Shown here in pieces: positions 8,081 through 17,193 of a DNA stretch of 53,570 nt. The position numbers and the translations under genes are program-made. Origin of the DNA: an uncultured bacterium (GTDB lineage Bacteria > Cyanobacteriota > Vampirovibrionia > Gastranaerophilales > Gastranaerophilaceae); the NCBI GenBank assembly GCA_946636615.1, contig CAMPBE010000006.1, positions 1-53,570 on the forward strand, written 5' to 3'. Numbering within the stretch: position 1 is the stretch's first letter; each line of letters begins with the position of its first letter. The notes below the pieces were generated by a model, which saw only the letters and a list, made by a program, of their open reading frames with translations, made no database searches and was not told the origin of the DNA.

Positions 8081-8581
8081 ATGTATCAAATTAAAAATCA
8101 GATTTATCTCGATATGACAAAAACACAGAAATCAGCTCTGTGTAATTTTTTGCGTGCTTTAGTCAAAAAATCACCTGAAATGTCTGTTGATGACGTATTA
8201 GATAAGTTTTTGGAAGACGAAAAATATTATTTTGAAATAAATAATCCGCATTTTGAATTTTTAAAAGATTATTTAGATAACAATAAATTTTTGGAAGAAA
8301 CATATTTATATATTAAAGAGTGCCGCAAATATTACGATTACAAAAAATCGCAAGCGCCAATTATTCAGGCACAAAAAGAATATGAAAAGAAAAAACGGGC
8401 GTTTTTGCGTGATGTTAAAATGTCAAAAGAACAACCAACTAAAAAACAGCTTTATTATTACGACCGTTTGTGCAAAAAATATAATATAGAAAAAAAAGAA
8501 TTAACATCAAAACTTGAAGCAAGAGATGAAATTGATAGGATATTAAATGAAAATCCTCTATCGTTCATTTCAGGAATATAG
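8081..8581 (+). CDS. Hypothetical charged helical protein (166 aa)
   Basis: I do not recognise this protein. It is 166 residues, highly charged (Lys, Glu, Asp, Tyr), with no membrane segment. The C-terminal part has PTKKQLYYYDRLCKKYNIE, which resembles a small helical module (a Gln-Leu-x-Tyr-x-x-x-Leu pattern) seen in DNA-associated proteins, but that is only a loose likeness. The ATG directly follows the stop of the 53-residue protein, with AAGG just before it. A palindromic repeat lies 14 bases past its stop. Confidence 0.65.
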   Translation: MYQIKNQIYLDMTKTQKSALCNFLRALVKKSPEMSVDDVLDKFLEDEKYYFEINNPHFEFLKDYLDNNKFLEETYLYIKECRKYYDYKKSQAPIIQAQKEYEKKKRAFLRDVKMSKEQPTKKQLYYYDRLCKKYNIEKKELTSKLEARDEIDRILNENPLSFISGI

Positions 8582-8595
8582 TTACTTTTTTAATT

Positions 8596-8667
8596 GTCAT
8601 TCTGAGGTTGATAAGTTATGAGATTCTTCGCTTTGCTCAGAATGACACACAACTGAAGAATCTCATA
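8596..8667. repeat. Dispersed palindromic repeat, best copy
   Basis: Perfect 11-bp arms, GTCATTCTGAG (8596-8606) and CTCAGAATGAC (8636-8646), enclose AGATTCTTCGCTTTG, and GAAGAATCTC follows at 8656-8665. Related copies lie at 46373-46439, 51459-51484 (inside murI), 26614-26645 and, more decayed, around 18794-18950. Such GTCATTCTGAG repeats are common in several bacterial lineages; their function is unknown. Confidence 0.85.
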
Positions 8668-8716
8668 GCACAATATATAAATATAGTAAATTATATTTTA
8701 GGAAATGGTGAGCTGT

Positions 8717-9559
8717 ATGGCAACAATACAAGAAATATTGAAAATATTGACAGATTCAGGAATTGAGCCAAATGAGGCTAATGTTGAAGTGAAATTATTG
8801 CTGGAACATTTTGCAAATTACGGCGCAAAAGATATTATAATGGGCAAAAAATTAACAGAAGATAAACTAAAAATTGTTAAAGAAAAAGCGGAGCTTCGTG
8901 CAAAAACTCGTCAACCTATTCAACATATCATAGGATTTGCAAACTTTATGGACGAGGAATTTATTGTTAATCCGAGTGTTCTTATTCCGAGGGATGAAAC
9001 AGAATTTTTAGTTAGGAAAGCTATTGATATAATAAATGAAAATAATTTTAAAATAGCATTAGATGTTGGGACAGGTTCAGGCTGTATTGCATGTATGATT
9101 GCAAAAAATTGCGATTGTCAAATTATCGGGCTTGATGTGTCGACTGATGCGTTGAATACTGCTTTAGATAATGCTTCAAGGCTTAATTTATATAATCGGG
9201 CAATTTTTAGAAAATCTGATATTTTTTCTAACGTAAAGCCTCGTGAAAAATTTGATTTAATAGTTTCTAATCCTCCGTATATTCCGCTGTCAGAGAAAAA
9301 AAATATTCAAAAAGAGGTAACTTTTGATCCTGATTTGGCGCTTTATACAAGTGATGAAAAAGGACTTGAATTTTACGAAAAAATATCAAAAGGTGCTCCT
9401 GCTATATTAAATGACAACGGATATTTGATTTTTGAATTGGGATTAGGGCAGGCTAAATATGTAAAAGATATAATGTTAAATAACGGATTTTGCAATATTG
9501 AGATAATTCGGGATTTGGCAGGTATAGAACGGGTTATCAGCGGAAAGAAATCTGTTTAA
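8717..9559 (+). CDS. prmC: Peptide chain release factor N5-glutamine methyltransferase
   Basis: PrmC methylates the Gln of the GGQ motif in release factors RF1 and RF2 using S-adenosylmethionine, which is needed for efficient termination. The protein has the usual helical N-terminal domain (about 80 residues, including RQPIQHIIGFANFM), a SAM-binding motif (ALDVGTGSGCIACM) and the diagnostic NPPY in VSNPPYIPLSE. Length (280 residues) is normal. I chose the ATG at 8717 because GGTGAG sits just before it; another ATG four codons upstream is possible, but its AGGA is too close. No release-factor gene is adjacent. Confidence 0.93.
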   Translation: MATIQEILKILTDSGIEPNEANVEVKLLLEHFANYGAKDIIMGKKLTEDKLKIVKEKAELRAKTRQPIQHIIGFANFMDEEFIVNPSVLIPRDETEFLVRKAIDIINENNFKIALDVGTGSGCIACMIAKNCDCQIIGLDVSTDALNTALDNASRLNLYNRAIFRKSDIFSNVKPREKFDLIVSNPPYIPLSEKKNIQKEVTFDPDLALYTSDEKGLEFYEKISKGAPAILNDNGYLIFELGLGQAKYVKDIMLNNGFCNIEIIRDLAGIERVISGKKSV

Positions 9560-9889
9560 AATATTTTTAATGTAAATAATTATTACAATTTGTTTTAAAA
9601 TCCTAAAGTTTTTAAAGCGACATGTCGTCAATTATTATGGTAGGTATGTTTTTACATGTCAGAACCGTAGAAATATGTACATTTTAAATAATGAATATAT
9701 ATAAAATATATATAATTATGAAGAAATGTTACGTTACAAAATAGCTCTAAAGCCAATAAAGACAAGCATTTTGAATTTTACGCAAAAAAAGTTTTCTAAA
9801 ATGCGCAATTCAGACCAAAAAAATGTTTTTACATGGTTATAGAGAAGTATAAGATGTTATCAGTGTGCAAACTGAAGAAAGGATTTGCC
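9560..9889. other. 330-base AT-rich intergenic region with short palindromes
   Basis: No gene is visible. It holds a perfect palindrome CGACATGTCG (9618-9627) and a 13-base direct repeat ATGTTTTTACATG at 9646-9658 and 9823-9835, the second just before the next gene. TATATATAAT-like tracts near 9700-9715 could serve as -10 elements. A regulatory leader is possible; I recognise no known riboswitch. Confidence 0.4.
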
Positions 9890-12412
9890 ATGGTCAATAA
9901 TGTAAATTCTATTTCGATTACTAGTGAAAATAGAGATGCTATTGTCGCAAAATTGAAGGCTGCAGGAGTTAATGAAACAAGAATTAATTCAATTTTGAGC
10001 GACAGTATGATTTCGCTGGAAGAAGTAAGTGACATTGGAGGGTTAGATTGGAACTCATTAAATGTTACCGGTACTGAGGTTGAAAGACAATCAAGTGATG
10101 GAAAGAGTGTACAAAATAAATCTTCAATAGAATTTACTGTTGGCGAAGGTGGTTTAACTCAACAAGAAGCTGATTATTTGGTTAATACAGCAAAAATTAT
10201 GACTAAAAATCAAAATGGTACATATACTCTGTTTGCAGGAAAAAGTCCTAATGATGTACAAAATGCATTAAAAGCATATAATAAAACTTTACCTCATACA
10301 TTTAATTTGCCGGATGATTTATATAATAAATTAACAGACGCACAAAAGAGTCTTTTAAATAAAACTAGTCAAGAAGGACAATATTCATGTTCAGCTGAAA
10401 ATGCATCTACAATACATGAAGCTTTGATTAATCTGGATGGATGTACAGCTGAAGAACCTGTTGTAGATAATTCTGTAGAAAGACCGGGTATAGATTACAG
10501 TAAAATAGAAACAACTACAACTGAATATGAAGATTATCTTTCTGAAAACGATATAAAAAATGCAAATCTTGACGAAAGGGCCGGCAGAAAAGAATTTAAA
10601 GGTAAAGTATCAGAATCATTAAAAAATTGGATTGAAAATAATCCTGATACTTATGGATATTCAGCAACACAATTATTGCATGGTAAAAAAGTTGATAAGA
10701 CTGCTAAAAAATTAGCACAGGAATATCCTACTGCGGGTAGAGCGTTAAGGTATTATGCGGGAATGGATAATACTCCGGATGAAATTAAACAAGAAATATC
10801 TAGTCGAGTTCAATCTGCCAAACAAGATGTTGAAGGTTTATATGATATGTACAAAACCGGAAAACAAAGATATATTACTTTTGAGGAATTTGCAGCAAGA
10901 GAAGATCTTCAAAATGTTTATGCATATGAACAAGCATGTAAGGGTGAACCACCTTTAGATAGAGATGAAATTTTAAAGATGTGCGCAGCTCAGGATGTAA
11001 TGGCTGAACGTAGTAAAAATCCTCGTAAAGCTGCAAAAGATCAAAGAAAATTTATTGATAAAATGGCAGACAGAGAAGTTCAAATGTACAGAGATCAACA
11101 AGAATTTGATAATACTGTATCTTGTTGGGATAAAGATAATGCAAAAGCAGGTAATAAATCAAATGATGGTAAAAAATACAGAGATATTGGCAAATGGGGA
11201 CGTCAATTAGTAATGGGCAGTCCGTCAACATTCTGCAATGAAATTACCGATAATGGACCTTTTGACTTTGAAGCAAACGGTAAAAAATATAAATTTGATT
11301 CTGATAAATATAAAAATTATTTCTTAGAAGAAAGTTTTTCCGGATATGATGAAGGCATATATCAAGACGAATATGCTAAAGAAGGTCGTTTAACCCTTAA
11401 TGAAGGAAGATACAACATGACACATAGCAGTGGACTTGAAGAAGATAAAACTGCTGAAGACATTCTTCATACAGGTAAAGGCGCTAACGGAAAAGTTAAT
11501 AACAGAGAATTAAACAGATATCGTGATGCTGCTAAAGCTGCAGGAATTCATGTTGATCGTAACGGAACTGCTCTAAAAAGAGGTCTTTATGTTGCTGCAG
11601 GGGCCGGTATCGGTGCAACTACAGCGGCAGCTACAGCTTTAGGCGGTTGGGCATTGTCTTCTCTTGCCGCTGTTGGTGGTACTGTTGCTGGTGGAGTAAT
11701 GAAAGTTGAAGGGCAGGACTATCATGGTACTGTAAAAACAACCGATTATGTTACAGAAAATGGTTTTACTGATTCATATACTCATGAAACACCTTATCAT
11801 GGTAGAACGCCAGATCGAAATATTATGACACCTAATAGAAATTATTCGGATAGAGCAAGACAAGACGGATTTGAAATTGCTAGAAATGCTGCGCCTATTG
11901 GTGCCGGCTTAGGTGCATTGGCTGCTTTGTTTTCAATGAAGAATAAGAATGCTAAAGGTACAAGATGGGATCATGTTATTGATCTGCAACAACCTGTAAA
12001 ACCAACAAAAGTAGAAGTGCAACAAACTGAAAGTGCTATAACTCGAGAAAATCCAAAAGTTCAAACATATAACTATACAAAAACAGATGCTGTTGAAAAT
12101 GAAAAATTGGTAAGATACAGAGGACTTGAGGCGTATAGTGTATTATATCCAAATGTAAATAAAAACGATTTTATAAATGCGTATATTGAAGCATTTAATG
12201 AAAAATTCGGAACAGATTTAAAAAGAGGTCAAATGCCGGATAAGTTTTATGCAATACCGATTGTAATTGGCGGAAATACAATTAATCCTGATGAAAATTG
12301 GAAGAATATTTATAAAACAATTCAAGTTGGCACTCCGGGTCAAAATCACAGAATAGTAAATGGTAAAAACGGAACTATACAAACAGCTCAGGCAAGCAGA
12401 GTGTTTTATTAA
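9890..12412 (+). CDS. Large hypothetical protein with two glycine-rich hydrophobic segments
   Basis: I do not recognise this 840-residue protein. I chose the ATG at 9890 (MVNNVNSISI) because GAAAGGA lies about 8 bases before it; a GTG/ATG-type extension upstream lacks a ribosome site. It has no signal peptide. The N-terminal third is Asn/Thr-rich, the middle is charged and helical, and near residues 560-595 there is a glycine-zipper hydrophobic segment (AAGAGIGATTAAATALGGWA), with a second one (IGAGLGALAALFSM) near residue 680. The C-terminal 100 residues are soluble. A Gln/Asp-rich composition and the start style match other unknown genes here. Membrane insertion of the two segments, perhaps in a surface or appendage structure, is inferred. 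Confidence 0.75.
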   Translation: MVNNVNSISITSENRDAIVAKLKAAGVNETRINSILSDSMISLEEVSDIGGLDWNSLNVTGTEVERQSSDGKSVQNKSSIEFTVGEGGLTQQEADYLVNTAKIMTKNQNGTYTLFAGKSPNDVQNALKAYNKTLPHTFNLPDDLYNKLTDAQKSLLNKTSQEGQYSCSAENASTIHEALINLDGCTAEEPVVDNSVERPGIDYSKIETTTTEYEDYLSENDIKNANLDERAGRKEFKGKVSESLKNWIENNPDTYGYSATQLLHGKKVDKTAKKLAQEYPTAGRALRYYAGMDNTPDEIKQEISSRVQSAKQDVEGLYDMYKTGKQRYITFEEFAAREDLQNVYAYEQACKGEPPLDRDEILKMCAAQDVMAERSKNPRKAAKDQRKFIDKMADREVQMYRDQQEFDNTVSCWDKDNAKAGNKSNDGKKYRDIGKWGRQLVMGSPSTFCNEITDNGPFDFEANGKKYKFDSDKYKNYFLEESFSGYDEGIYQDEYAKEGRLTLNEGRYNMTHSSGLEEDKTAEDILHTGKGANGKVNNRELNRYRDAAKAAGIHVDRNGTALKRGLYVAAGAGIGATTAAATALGGWALSSLAAVGGTVAGGVMKVEGQDYHGTVKTTDYVTENGFTDSYTHETPYHGRTPDRNIMTPNRNYSDRARQDGFEIARNAAPIGAGLGALAALFSMKNKNAKGTRWDHVIDLQQPVKPTKVEVQQTESAITRENPKVQTYNYTKTDAVENEKLVRYRGLEAYSVLYPNVNKNDFINAYIEAFNEKFGTDLKRGQMPDKFYAIPIVIGGNTINPDENWKNIYKTIQVGTPGQNHRIVNGKNGTIQTAQASRVFY

Positions 12413-12413
12413 T

Positions 12414-12442
12414 AGCTTAAAGAGCCTATTGGCTCTTTAGCT
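12414..12442 (+). terminator. Terminator-like hairpin
   Basis: AAAGAGCC (12419-12426) and GGCTCTTT (12431-12438) flank a TATT loop, extended by AGCT on both sides. It stands two bases past the stop of the preceding gene. The T-run is weak, so termination may be partial. Confidence 0.5.
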
Positions 12443-12558
12443 GTTATAAAATGATGTTAACTTTTGTAAAAGTTTATAATTTTAAGGTAAAGATTTTATA
12501 ATCTTCAACCGTTTATATATATATAGTGTTCATGTGCATAGAATAAATCGAGGCAGAT

Positions 12559-15500
12559 ATGGAAAATTTAAAAACTAAATTAAGTACAAAAAGATTGGTA
12601 GCATTCAGTTTAAGCTTTTTACTTATAATGCAGCAATCATTTATGTATCAGGTTTTAGCTTCAACGATTACAAATGCTGACGGCTCAGCCGTATATGGTA
12701 ATAACGGTGTATATAATGTAAGACCTGATGCGGTAAATAACAGTACAGGTTTCAAACAATTTGATCAAATTAATTTGAGCCAAGATGAAGTATTGAATTT
12801 TGTCTATAATTATATTACTCAAAATTATGGATACCAGTGGAATGAAGCAAATGGTACTCATAGTATTGTAAATGACAAAAATATCAATGTTCCTATTGAG
12901 ACATTTGTTGCATTGGTTAATAAAGGTGTAAATATTCAGGGGGTTGTTAATGCTTTGCAAGATGTTAACGGCTCTTTAAAAACGAATGGTAATTTGATGT
13001 TTATTACACCAAACGGATTTGTTGTTGGCAGTTCAGGTGTTATTAATGTAGGTTCTTTGTCTGTTGTCGCACCAACACAAGATTCTTATAATCATTTAAA
13101 AGATTATTTAAATTTACCTCAAAAACAAACTTATCTTCAAAAGAATTTTTATATTAAAGAAAATGACCCGATTACTCCGGGTTCTGTAGCTGAATTTAAG
13201 CATGAAAATGAATATACAATGAATGTTGCAACTCTTACTGATAAAACATTCGATGTTACAAATTTGAAAGCAGGTGACAATAGTACTCTTGAACTTGGTG
13301 GTGCTATTACAATAAATGGTAAGATAGCTGCTCGTGGTGATGTTGAACTATTAGGAGGCAAAATTTCTGCCGGTGATGGAGCAGCAAATCATGGTATTGT
13401 GCTTGCAAATCTCGGTACAGGCGAAACCACTGTGCTTGATGGGCAAACAGCAGCAGCTAGTTTATTTGATAAATTGGTTAATACTCAAGGTATAAATTCT
13501 AATAATGGGTATTTTGCTGAAAATGGTAAAATCACTATAAAATCTACTGTAGGAACAGAAACATCTGCAAATTCTATTATAAGAAACCATGCTTTGAATG
13601 GTGAAACTAAAATTATAAATACAGGTTCAGATGGTATAAAATTAGCAGGAGAATTAACAAACAAAAATGGCAATATGACAATTGACCAGCAAAACACTTC
13701 TGCAAAATTAGCACTTGCAAATACAGGTGTTATAAATTCAAATAACAGTGCAGTATCAGGAATTGAAGGGCTTTTGGTTCAAAATAAAGGCTCACAAGGC
13801 ATGGATATCAGAGGTGTTGTGAATGTAAACCATGCGCAAAAAGCAAATTCAGTTAACTTTAAAAACTACGATTCTGATATGACAATGGGCGATACTGCTA
13901 ACGTTAACAACGGTGCAAATATTAATTCTAATGCAGATGTTAATATTCAGGTTACTAACGGTAGCTTGCTAAACAATGGTGTTGCTCGTAACCACATTGT
14001 TACAACAAACAACGGTCATTTGAATATTACAGCATCAAACGGTCAAATCGGTGAAGAAGTTACCGGTTGCGACGGCGGAAAATGCACAGGTATTGGCAGA
14101 GATGCAAGAGATTTGACAAAATCAGTTAATACAAAAATTGACGGAAATATCAATGCAGTAAGCACAAAAGGTTCTGCTAATAAATCATTAGTAAATATGG
14201 CAAGTTTGGGCAAAGATATGCACGTTGATCATATTGCAGCTGATGGCAGAGTAATATTATTAGCTGACGATGAAACAACAAAAACTCAAACAGCATATAC
14301 AACAAACGGTGTTGCAAATGGTTCTGTAATCAAAACTACAGGCGCAAGTGCTTATAATATAGTTAACAGAGCATCTAATGCAAATACACCAAATGTTGAA
14401 GGTACAGGAATTTCAATGATTGCTTCAGGTACAATCGGCGAAAATTCAAAAGCTCTTACTTTCAGACAAAATGGTGTTCAACCTATATTTGACGGTGATG
14501 ATGCAAGAGAAGATCATGTATTTAATATAAGAAGAAATGACCAAAGTGTTGATATGTTAGCTAACGGAAATATCAACGTTAAAGGCCTTGATAAAAATCA
14601 TGGTGCAAGCAATGCAGAAAAGGTTAACACTGATGTTTGTGCTATTGTTTCCAGAAACGGCAATGTAAATGCCGAATTCTCAGGAGATGTATATATTGAT
14701 GAAGTTACTGCTCCTAATGAAGTAAATATGCTTACTCGTGGCAAACATATGTCTGTAGAAAATTTGGGCGATGCTCCAAATACATATAAACAGATTGCAG
14801 GTACTTCTCAAGATTATTACGGTTCAAAATCAGTTGCACCTACAAAAGCTAAATTGACAGCTTTGGATTTAGGCAGCTATTGGGATGCAAATGAAGATCC
14901 GACTTATACGCACGCTGCAGATTCAACTATAGTAGTTAAAAATGCTAAATTCAACGGAAATGCTAAAGAAGGCAGACCTGCTCACGAACAAGACTTAACT
15001 CTTGTAGCAGATAATGCATATGCCGGTGGTTATTATTTCAATATGGGTAAGCACAGAAATATTGTCAATGACGATAAAGCTAATCCAAAATTTGAAAGAA
15101 CATATTATATAAAAGATGACAGAACAAACGCTATTGACGGTTCTATAAGAGCAAAAGCAGTTAGACCGGAAGATGTTACTGCGATTGGAAAACCTGAAGA
15201 ATCTCGTAATTACTACTATGGCGGAAGTACTCAAGGTAGTGATAAAGGATATGATGGCGTAAAAGATAACAACGGAGATTATGTAGATAGTCCTGATCCT
15301 GACGAACAAGGCGGTACAAATGATGATGATAACTTGGTTGTACCGGAAGACGAAGATAAAAAACCACTAGATACAGATACTGATACGGATGCTGATACGG
15401 ATACGGATATTGATACCGATACAGATTTGGATAATGATACAGACTTAGATTCAGATACCGATACAGATACCGACACAGATACAGATATCGACACAGATAC

Positions 15501-16488
15501 AGATACTGATACCGATGTAGATACAGATACAGATTTTGATACTGATTCAGATACCGATACTGATAATGACACCGATACAGATAACGATACCGATACAGAT
15601 TTGGATAATGATACAGACTTAGATTCAGATACTGATACCGATACAGATTCCGATACAGATATCGACTCAGATACAGATACTGATACAGATGTAGATACCG
15701 ATACAGATATGGATACAGATTCAGATACCGATACAGATAATGACACCGATACAGATAACGATACCGATACAGATTTGGATAATGATACCGATTTAGATTC
15801 AGATACCGATACAGATACTGACACGGATACAGATATCGACACAGATACAGATACTGATACCGATGTAGATACTGATATGGATACAGACTCAGATACCGAT
15901 ACAGATAATGATACTGATACAGATAACGATACCGATACAGATTTGGATAATGATACCGATTTAGATTCAGATACCGATACAGATACTGACACGGATACAG
16001 ATATCGACACAGATACAGATACTGATACCGATGTAGATACTGATACTGATTTGGATCAAGATAAGGATATCCCAACTCCTCCAAACTTCAGCGATTTGTA
16101 TAAACAAAATGTAAGAAATGATGCTGTTAATTCAATAGATAAACGTCAGTTTATGAGATTTAGTGCAGAAAATAATCAAAATGTGATTACATTTGAATCT
16201 ACAAGCAAAGTAACTTCTATAGCTGATATCTCAAGAGGCGGTGTATCACTAAGACATAATAAGTCATTAAAAGTTGGAGATATAGTTCCTGTACATTTGA
16301 AATATGGTGATATTGAAGTTAATGCAAATGCAAAAATTGTATCAGCAACAGATGTAAAAGCCGGAGCACAATTTATAGATTTGGATAAAGCTACAGCAAA
16401 TAAACTTCTATACTTAAGCATGTTGGTTAAAGATGAAGTGGTTGCACAAACTATAGAAAATATATCATCAGTTTCAGTAGATGAATAA
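12559..16488 (+). CDS. LktA-type filamentous adhesin with Asp-Thr repeat and C-terminal PilZ domain
   Basis: A 1309-residue protein. Residues 1-35 form a signal peptide (basic start, hydrophobic core, cleavage after QVLA). Residues about 40-190 match the haemagglutinin/TPS secretion domain, with LMFITPNGFVVGSSGVINVG as the signature. Residues 190-900 are Asn/Gly-rich beta-helix-like repeats. Residues 937-1168 are almost entirely Asp alternating with Thr, Ser, Asn, Ile or Leu, likely a Ca2+-binding or extended stalk. Residues 1194-1295 are a PilZ domain with both cyclic-di-GMP motifs: RQFMR (1196-1200) and DISRGG (1223-1228), ending in GAQFIDLD. GAGG precedes the ATG. A cytosolic-type c-di-GMP receptor on a protein with a secretion signal is odd; the domain may stay inside or have been repurposed. 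No TpsB partner is in the window. Confidence 0.85.
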   Translation: MENLKTKLSTKRLVAFSLSFLLIMQQSFMYQVLASTITNADGSAVYGNNGVYNVRPDAVNNSTGFKQFDQINLSQDEVLNFVYNYITQNYGYQWNEANGTHSIVNDKNINVPIETFVALVNKGVNIQGVVNALQDVNGSLKTNGNLMFITPNGFVVGSSGVINVGSLSVVAPTQDSYNHLKDYLNLPQKQTYLQKNFYIKENDPITPGSVAEFKHENEYTMNVATLTDKTFDVTNLKAGDNSTLELGGAITINGKIAARGDVELLGGKISAGDGAANHGIVLANLGTGETTVLDGQTAAASLFDKLVNTQGINSNNGYFAENGKITIKSTVGTETSANSIIRNHALNGETKIINTGSDGIKLAGELTNKNGNMTIDQQNTSAKLALANTGVINSNNSAVSGIEGLLVQNKGSQGMDIRGVVNVNHAQKANSVNFKNYDSDMTMGDTANVNNGANINSNADVNIQVTNGSLLNNGVARNHIVTTNNGHLNITASNGQIGEEVTGCDGGKCTGIGRDARDLTKSVNTKIDGNINAVSTKGSANKSLVNMASLGKDMHVDHIAADGRVILLADDETTKTQTAYTTNGVANGSVIKTTGASAYNIVNRASNANTPNVEGTGISMIASGTIGENSKALTFRQNGVQPIFDGDDAREDHVFNIRRNDQSVDMLANGNINVKGLDKNHGASNAEKVNTDVCAIVSRNGNVNAEFSGDVYIDEVTAPNEVNMLTRGKHMSVENLGDAPNTYKQIAGTSQDYYGSKSVAPTKAKLTALDLGSYWDANEDPTYTHAADSTIVVKNAKFNGNAKEGRPAHEQDLTLVADNAYAGGYYFNMGKHRNIVNDDKANPKFERTYYIKDDRTNAIDGSIRAKAVRPEDVTAIGKPEESRNYYYGGSTQGSDKGYDGVKDNNGDYVDSPDPDEQGGTNDDDNLVVPEDEDKKPLDTDTDTDADTDTDIDTDTDLDNDTDLDSDTDTDTDTDTDIDTDTDTDTDVDTDTDFDTDSDTDTDNDTDTDNDTDTDLDNDTDLDSDTDTDTDSDTDIDSDTDTDTDVDTDTDMDTDSDTDTDNDTDTDNDTDTDLDNDTDLDSDTDTDTDTDTDIDTDTDTDTDVDTDMDTDSDTDTDNDTDTDNDTDTDLDNDTDLDSDTDTDTDTDTDIDTDTDTDTDVDTDTDLDQDKDIPTPPNFSDLYKQNVRNDAVNSIDKRQFMRFSAENNQNVITFESTSKVTSIADISRGGVSLRHNKSLKVGDIVPVHLKYGDIEVNANAKIVSATDVKAGAQFIDLDKATANKLLYLSMLVKDEVVAQTIENISSVSVDE
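15367..16059 (+). repeat. GAYACN-type coding repeat with ~174-bp higher-order units
   Basis: The codons GAT-ACA/ACC/ACT alternate over about 690 bases. On top of this, a marker LDNDTDLDSD recurs at 15427, 15601, 15775 and 15943, spaced 174, 174 and 168 bases. This shows block duplication and one block shortened by two codons. Such tracts readily change length by slippage. Confidence 0.9.
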
Positions 16489-16506
16489 ATATATAACATG
16501 AACACT

Positions 16507-16534
16507 AAACGACCCTTTTTTAAAAGGGTCGTTT
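16507..16534. terminator. Bidirectional terminator between adhesin and bioY
   Basis: A perfect 13-bp stem, AAACGACCCTTTT (16507-16519) with AAAAGGGTCGTTT (16522-16534), closes a 2-base loop. It can end the plus-strand adhesin and the minus-strand bioY transcripts. Confidence 0.8.
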
Positions 16535-16545
16535 CTATATGTAAC

Positions 16546-17193
16546 TTACATGTAAAACCATAGAAGGATTTTTAAATACCTTGTGGCAAACAATGCTATA
16601 AAACTAAAAATAATATCATACAAAATCTTTAAACCACTCTGCGCATAAATCCAACTTTGCATAAATACAATGCCTTCATGTCTTATACTTGCAATAAATA
16701 ACATGTACAAAACGCCAATTAAATGTATTGTTAAAACTCCGGCAACTGTGGCTTTAATAATATTCTTAATAGAGAAACCGTTATTTAAAATTGTATCGGC
16801 TAAAAATACTGCAGGAATATATGCCATAATATATCCAAATCCGTATTCTAAAATATATAATGGTCCACCACCTATTGCAAAAACAGGAATTATAAATAAA
16901 CCAAGTACTATGTATAATATGATACTGATAAGACCGTATTTTCTACCCAAAAATGCTCCTACAAACATTACTACAGGTATTTGAGGAATAAATTTATATG
17001 TAAATATATAGTCATTAAATAACAAATTTTTACCTTGGAACAATCCTTTTGGCAAAACAAAATGAGTTACATTAAATTGTACAAAGGTGGCAAGTATAAT
17101 TAAAAATGTACAAGCAAGTACAAGTAGTATACTTCCTACAGATATGCGAATTCCTTCAACTTGTCTTTTTACTATTTTTACATCGTTTGACAT
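16546..17193 (-). CDS. bioY: Biotin transporter BioY (ECF S component)
   Basis: A 215-residue protein with about six membrane segments. It shows the BioY pattern: a first helix followed by a loop, then FVGAFLGRKYGLISIILYIVL, IPVFAIGGGPLYILEYGFGY (the conserved Gly-rich biotin-binding region) and a second GYIMAYIPA stretch. BioY binds biotin in the membrane and works alone or with an ECF ATPase module; none is adjacent. It probably feeds the biotin-dependent acetyl-CoA carboxylase encoded by accB and accC near 45 kb. Its start overlaps the end of rimI by 16 bases, so the two are co-transcribed. Confidence 0.88.
   Translation of the reverse strand: MSNDVKIVKRQVEGIRISVGSILLVLACTFLIILATFVQFNVTHFVLPKGLFQGKNLLFNDYIFTYKFIPQIPVVMFVGAFLGRKYGLISIILYIVLGLFIIPVFAIGGGPLYILEYGFGYIMAYIPAVFLADTILNNGFSIKNIIKATVAGVLTIHLIGVLYMLFIASIRHEGIVFMQSWIYAQSGLKILYDIIFSFIALFATRYLKILLWFYM

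Noticed and set aside
9560..9889. Cyclic-di-GMP or other riboswitch before the 840-residue gene
   Set aside because: I looked for GEMM-type conserved blocks because of the nearby c-di-GMP genes, but found none.
15176..16084. Long minus-strand frames opposite the Asp-Thr repeat (Tyr/Leu/Arg-rich and Ser/Val-rich)
   Set aside because: They mirror the GAY-ACN repeat of the adhesin in other frames and have no ribosome sites or family features.
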